Assembly (NCBI GenBank): GCA_009784995.1
Contig: WQXE01000044.1
Coordinates: 1-13,663 of the forward strand
Length of the DNA: 13,663 nt
Direction: 5' to 3'
Source of the DNA: Treponema sp.
GTDB taxonomy: Bacteria; Spirochaetota; Spirochaetia; Treponematales; Breznakiellaceae
Positions 13,011 through 13,663 of the stretch are shown piece by piece. Every line of letters begins with the position of its first letter. Position 1 is the stretch's first letter. Both the position numbers and the translations under genes were made by a program. The notes beneath the pieces were generated by a model that did no database searches, was not told the DNA's origin, and saw only the letters and a list, made by a program, of their open reading frames with translations.

Positions 13011-13571
13011 ATGTTAGATATAAAAAAATTTTTATTTTCTGTTTTAATGATATGTTTTCTTTACGCGGCGTATCCTCAGACAGACCAAGTGCCTGACACC
13101 GAAATTGTAAACAATGCCATAAACAGGGGCGATTGCGAAACCCTGTTCAATTTTGTTCAAAATCCGGAAGGAAAAAACCAAGCGCTTATTAATTCCGCGA
13201 ATCAGGCATTAAGAAGATATACAACGATAGATACGACAGTAACAAGGTATCGAACCAACAGAATGGAAGGAAGAATTCGAAATGTGGGAAATGAATTAAC
13301 AGAAAATGTTTTTCTTGATCCGCGAACATATCTGCCTGATGTTGTAACAAGACTAATGTTAAATCTTAATGATCCTTTTTTGAAAGTTAAAGTTATAAAT
13401 GACTGGATATGCGACAATATAGCGTATGACGTTGACCATTATTTTGGAAGAAGATACAATAGTCAGGATTATGTTTCTGTTTTAAGAAATAAAAAAGGCG
13501 TTTGTTCAGGTTACGCCGCGTTATTCTATGAAATGTGCAGGCTTGGGGCTGTCCAAGAAGTAAGAGTTTGA
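13011..13571 (+). pseudogene. Transglutaminase-like secreted protein, interrupted
   Basis: A signal peptide (about 1-22, LFSVLMICFLYAAYPQ) opens the protein. Residues about 120-178 are the start of a transglutaminase-like (papain-fold) domain: VKVINDWICDNIAYD (127-141), then the catalytic cysteine in GVCSGYAALFYEMCRL (163-178, C165). The catalytic histidine and aspartate (usually HAWN...D.TWD) should follow but are missing. After L178 the frame reads GAVQEVRV and stops, while the DNA from 13545 on looks like the end of an insertion sequence. No frame beyond this point restores the domain inside the window, so the remaining part would lie to the right of the element if it exists. AAGGA lies six bases before the ATG. 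Relatives may cross-link or hydrolyse envelope proteins; function here is unknown. Confidence 0.7.
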
Positions 13572-13584
13572 GCAGCCGTTTTTT
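13547..13584 (+). terminator. Hairpin with T-run at the element's end
   Basis: GGCTG (13547-13551) pairs with CAGCC (13573-13577), followed by G and six T (13579-13584). The loop is long (21 bases), which weakens it. CTTGG (13542-13546) and CCAAG (13553-13557) form an alternative stem that shares loop bases with it, so the two exclude each other. Elements often carry such a terminator to block outside transcription. Confidence 0.4.
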
Positions 13585-13593
13585 GTGAAAAAA

Positions 13594-13622
13594 TTTACAA
13601 AGAACAGAAGACATGATAAAAT
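13594..13622 (+). promoter_or_regulatory. Promoter of the putative transposase, leaderless type
   Basis: TTTACA (13594-13599), a 17-base spacer and TAAAAT (13617-13622) make a good sigma-70 promoter. The -10 box ends exactly six bases before the ATG at 13629, so the transcript would begin at the start codon. No Shine-Dalgarno sequence lies in the gap. Confidence 0.55.
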
Positions 13623-13628
13623 TCCTAT

Positions 13629-13663
13629 ATGAGTAAAGGAAAAAGTGATAAGATCAGATATAA
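13629..13663 (+). CDS. Partial ORF, putative transposase start
   Basis: ATG at 13629 opens a frame that runs to the right edge: MSKGKSDKIRY, 11 complete codons. Short basic N-termini of this form, followed by a 'KPY' stretch, are what I recall for IS1182-family transposases, but the diagnostic part lies outside the window. The placement inside a likely insertion-sequence end is the main reason for the call. Confidence 0.35.
   Translation, partial: MSKGKSDKIRY

Larger units (their letters stand above)
13545..13663 (+). mobile_element. Left end of an insertion sequence, possibly IS1182-like
   Basis: Starting exactly where the transglutaminase-like gene loses its family sequence, GGGGCTGTCCAAGAAG (13545-13560) resembles the GGGGCTGTCC-type terminal inverted repeats of IS1182-like and some other elements. 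A terminator-like hairpin, a good promoter (TTTACA, 17 bases, TAAAAT) and a new ATG follow in the order expected at the transposase end of such an element. The other end lies beyond the window, so the matching repeat and target duplication cannot be seen. Family assignment is from memory of typical ends. Confidence 0.5.

Noticed and set aside
1..13663. tRNA, rRNA or other structured RNA genes
   Set aside because: I looked through the gaps between genes and saw no tRNA-like cloverleaf arms or rRNA sequence; the gaps are short and mostly explained by promoters and ribosome sites.

Overview
The window looks like a chromosomal segment of an anaerobic, host-associated bacterium, most likely a Treponema-like spirochaete. 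This is inferred from the protein style: a spirochaete-type lipobox, a three-gene GlpA-like/GlpB-like/DUF1667 set, a DUF4838-like protein, and RecJ and membrane proteins of the kind I associate with treponemes. No rRNA or marker search was possible, so the assignment is tentative. Base composition is moderately AT-rich, with a clear fondness for CGCG and GCG in the core genes.

Layout, left to right. Bases 1-128 hold two minus-strand remnants: the signal-peptide start of a gene that runs off the left edge, and the last codons of an unidentified gene whose stop overlaps that gene's Shine-Dalgarno sequence. The body of the second gene is missing. A strikingly AT-rich Phd/YefM-type antitoxin and RelE/ParE-type toxin pair (293-911) sits in its place. 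Next comes a minus-strand lysC-dapB-dapA operon (3963 to 917) behind a near-consensus promoter. It covers the first and third to fourth steps of the aspartate route to diaminopimelate and lysine. A divergent DUF624-like membrane protein follows (4031-4816).

From 9170 down to 4901 the minus strand encodes recJ, an M23 (LytM) peptidase, ribosomal protein bS21 (rpsU, with a TTG start and an 11-base Shine-Dalgarno match) and a phosphodiester glycosidase lipoprotein whose GTG start lies inside the end of rpsU. RecJ carries an insertion of about 150 residues that reads like a DnaQ-type exonuclease fold with every catalytic position replaced.

From 12333 to 9237 lies a tight operon of a GlpA-like FAD/[2Fe-2S] oxidoreductase, a GlpB-like FAD/NAD oxidoreductase and a DUF1667 cysteine protein. 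Together they are probably a soluble or membrane-linked dehydrogenase of the anaerobic glycerol-3-phosphate dehydrogenase type. The middle gene carries a 3 x 8 bp tandem repeat in frame.

The right end is decaying. A DUF4838-like gene (12381-12977) ends early. A transglutaminase-like secreted protein (13011 onward) is cut just after its catalytic-cysteine helix by what looks like the terminal inverted repeat of an insertion sequence, whose transposase start is at the window edge.

A thread through the window is start-site architecture. Three ATG codons lie exactly six bases after a TATAAT/TAAAAT box and lack a Shine-Dalgarno sequence, and two more (recJ and the membrane protein) are close to that. 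The other genes have good Shine-Dalgarno sites. This suggests a subset of leaderless mRNAs.
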